64,000 nucleotides of DNA from Roseburia hominis A2-183 (GTDB lineage: Bacteria > Bacillota > Clostridia > Lachnospirales > Lachnospiraceae), in NCBI RefSeq assembly GCF_000225345.1, contig NC_015977.1, forward strand, positions 754,001 through 818,000, in the 5' to 3' direction. Position numbers and translations under genes: made by a program. Below, one piece after another: positions 62,894 to 64,000 of the stretch (position 1 is its first letter; the number at the start of each line of letters is the position of its first letter). The notes under the pieces are model-generated. The model did not search any database, had not been told where the DNA came from, and worked only from the letters and a program-made list of their open reading frames with translations.

Positions 62894-62905
62894 CATGTAT
62901 ACAAG
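62894..62905 (+). promoter_or_regulatory. GntR operator candidate 4, downstream of the uxuA promoter
   Basis: CATGTATACAAG lies 66 bases after the spacer operator, about 40 bases into the transcript. Two sites in this arrangement suggest cooperative binding or roadblock. Confidence 0.65.
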
Positions 62906-62952
62906 TAAATATCACATGCGCGGAAACAAGCTTCCGCAGAATGGAGGAAACT

Positions 62953-64000
62953 ATGAAATTATCATTTCGCTGGTATGGACCAGATGACAAGGTGACACTG
63001 GAGAACATCCGTCAGATCCCGGGAATGCACTCGATCGTAACGGCTGTGTATGACGTTCCGGTCGGAGAGGTGTGGAGCGAGGAGAGCATCGCAGCACTGA
63101 AAAAGCAGGTGGAGGATGCCGGACTTCATTTTGAGGTTATCGAGAGTATTCCGGTACATGAGGACATCAAGCTTGGCAAGCCGAGCCGCGACCGCTACAT
63201 CGAGAACTACTGCGAGAACATCAGACGTGTGGCAAAAGCCGGAGTGAAGTGCATCTGCTACAATTTCATGCCGGTATTTGACTGGACGAGAACACAGCTT
63301 GACCACGTGCTGCCGGACGGTTCGACCTCCCTGGTATATTATCAGGAGCAGGTGGATGCTGTGAATCCGCTGCAGAGTGACAGCGATCTGACACTTCCGG
63401 GCTGGGATGCAAGCTACACCAGAGAAGAGTTAAAGCAGGTGGTTGCAGAGTACAACGCAATGTCTGAGGATGATCTTTGGAACAATCTGAAGTATTTCCT
63501 GGAGAGAGTGATTCCGGTTGCAGCGGAGTGCGACGTCAACATGGCAATCCACGAGGACGATCCGTGCTGGAGCATTTTCGGACTTCCGCGCATCATCACC
63601 TGCGAGAAAAACATTGATCGTTTCCTCGGTCTTGTGGATGATCCGCACAACGGCATCACACTGTGCACCGGCTCCCTCGGCTGCTCGAACAAGAACGATG
63701 TGGTGAAGATGGCGGCAAAATATGCGGCAATGGGAAGAATTCATTTTGCACATCTGCGCAACGTTGCAGTGCTTGAGAATGGTTTTGAGGAGCGTGCACA
63801 TCTCTCCAGCTGTGGCTCTCTGGATATGTATGCGATTGTGAAAGCGCTGCATGACAATGGATTTACCGGATATGTGAGACCGGATCACGGAAGAATGATC
63901 TGGGGAGAGACCGGAAGACCGGGCTACGGACTCTATGACCGTGCGCTTGGAGCAACCTATATCAACGGATTATTTGAGGCTGTGGAGAAGGCTTCAAAGT
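62953..64000 (+). CDS. uxuA: Mannonate dehydratase (3' end beyond the window)
   Basis: 349 residues are visible from ATG 62953 (GGAGGAAA upstream) and the frame is still open at the window edge; known enzymes have about 360. Diagnostic parts: [93 protein letters not shown] and [13 protein letters not shown]. It dehydrates D-mannonate to 2-keto-3-deoxygluconate in glucuronate use. GntR operators in its promoter give induction by the pathway intermediate. Confidence 0.95.
   Translation, partial: MKLSFRWYGPDDKVTLENIRQIPGMHSIVTAVYDVPVGEVWSEESIAALKKQVEDAGLHFEVIESIPVHEDIKLGKPSRDRYIENYCENIRRVAKAGVKCICYNFMPVFDWTRTQLDHVLPDGSTSLVYYQEQVDAVNPLQSDSDLTLPGWDASYTREELKQVVAEYNAMSEDDLWNNLKYFLERVIPVAAECDVNMAIHEDDPCWSIFGLPRIITCEKNIDRFLGLVDDPHNGITLCTGSLGCSNKNDVVKMAAKYAAMGRIHFAHLRNVAVLENGFEERAHLSSCGSLDMYAIVKALHDNGFTGYVRPDHGRMIWGETGRPGYGLYDRALGATYINGLFEAVEKASK

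Overview
This 64 kb window looks like the chromosome of a spore-forming, anaerobic member of the Clostridia (Bacillota), most likely a gut Lachnospiraceae close to Roseburia. The evidence is spoVA sporulation genes, near-50% GC coding sequence with AGGAGG-type ribosome binding sites, CIRCE and CsoR operators, a small alarmone synthetase, YesMN-type two-component genes beside a sugar ABC transporter, and an iron-dependent alcohol dehydrogenase. The taxonomic placement is inference. I saw no rRNA, tRNA, CRISPR array, complete IS element or phage gene.

Layout. 0-10.4 kb is metal homeostasis: a thioesterase, a promoter-box-terminator unit that looks like an iron-controlled small RNA, an ArsR/HMA/Zn-Cd-ATPase operon, a 475-bp giant palindrome, three related membrane proteins (two with zinc ribbons), an iron-box flavodoxin/DUF2325 operon, and a CsoR-CopA copper operon whose ATPase carries a fused CopZ domain. 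10.4-16.5 kb holds an HD-GYP response regulator, a hybrid histidine kinase and a GH13 amylase-type enzyme. 16.9-26.2 kb holds a YesN/YesM pair and a YtfQRT/YjfF-like sugar ABC transporter with two lipoprotein binding proteins. 26.2-44 kb is mostly housekeeping: CIRCE-controlled clpB, a patatin, a decayed Rpn-family gene, dnaE, pfkA, a SpoU methylase, a RelQ-type alarmone synthetase coupled to an EAL protein, an ABC-F protein and a two-gene ThrE exporter.

44-61.3 kb is the most unusual part. The spoVA cluster begins with a new 53-codon gene, then spoVAA, spoVAB, an unknown gene and spoVAC, and is interrupted by about 13.5 kb before spoVAD and spoVAE. The interruption holds a PD-(D/E)XK-like nuclease gene, a MATE pump, a HAD phosphatase, a five-gene MacAB-like export system with glycine-rich segments, an AlkD-like glycosylase and an iron alcohol dehydrogenase. 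Two families of hairpin repeats occur near both ends of this insert. spoVAD has its own sigma-G-like promoter. The window ends with a GntR regulator divergent from uxuA (mannonate dehydratase); four TGTATACA palindromes lie in the shared intergenic region.

How the genes work together: efflux ATPases and their sensors keep Zn/Cd and Cu low, while a DtxR-like box probably switches on flavodoxin when iron is scarce. YesMN probably senses a sugar imported by the twin-receptor transporter. Three separate modules (HD-GYP/hybrid kinase, RelQ/EAL, an orphan Hpt protein) point to second-messenger and phosphorelay signalling. All functions are inferred from motifs read by eye; no database search was run.
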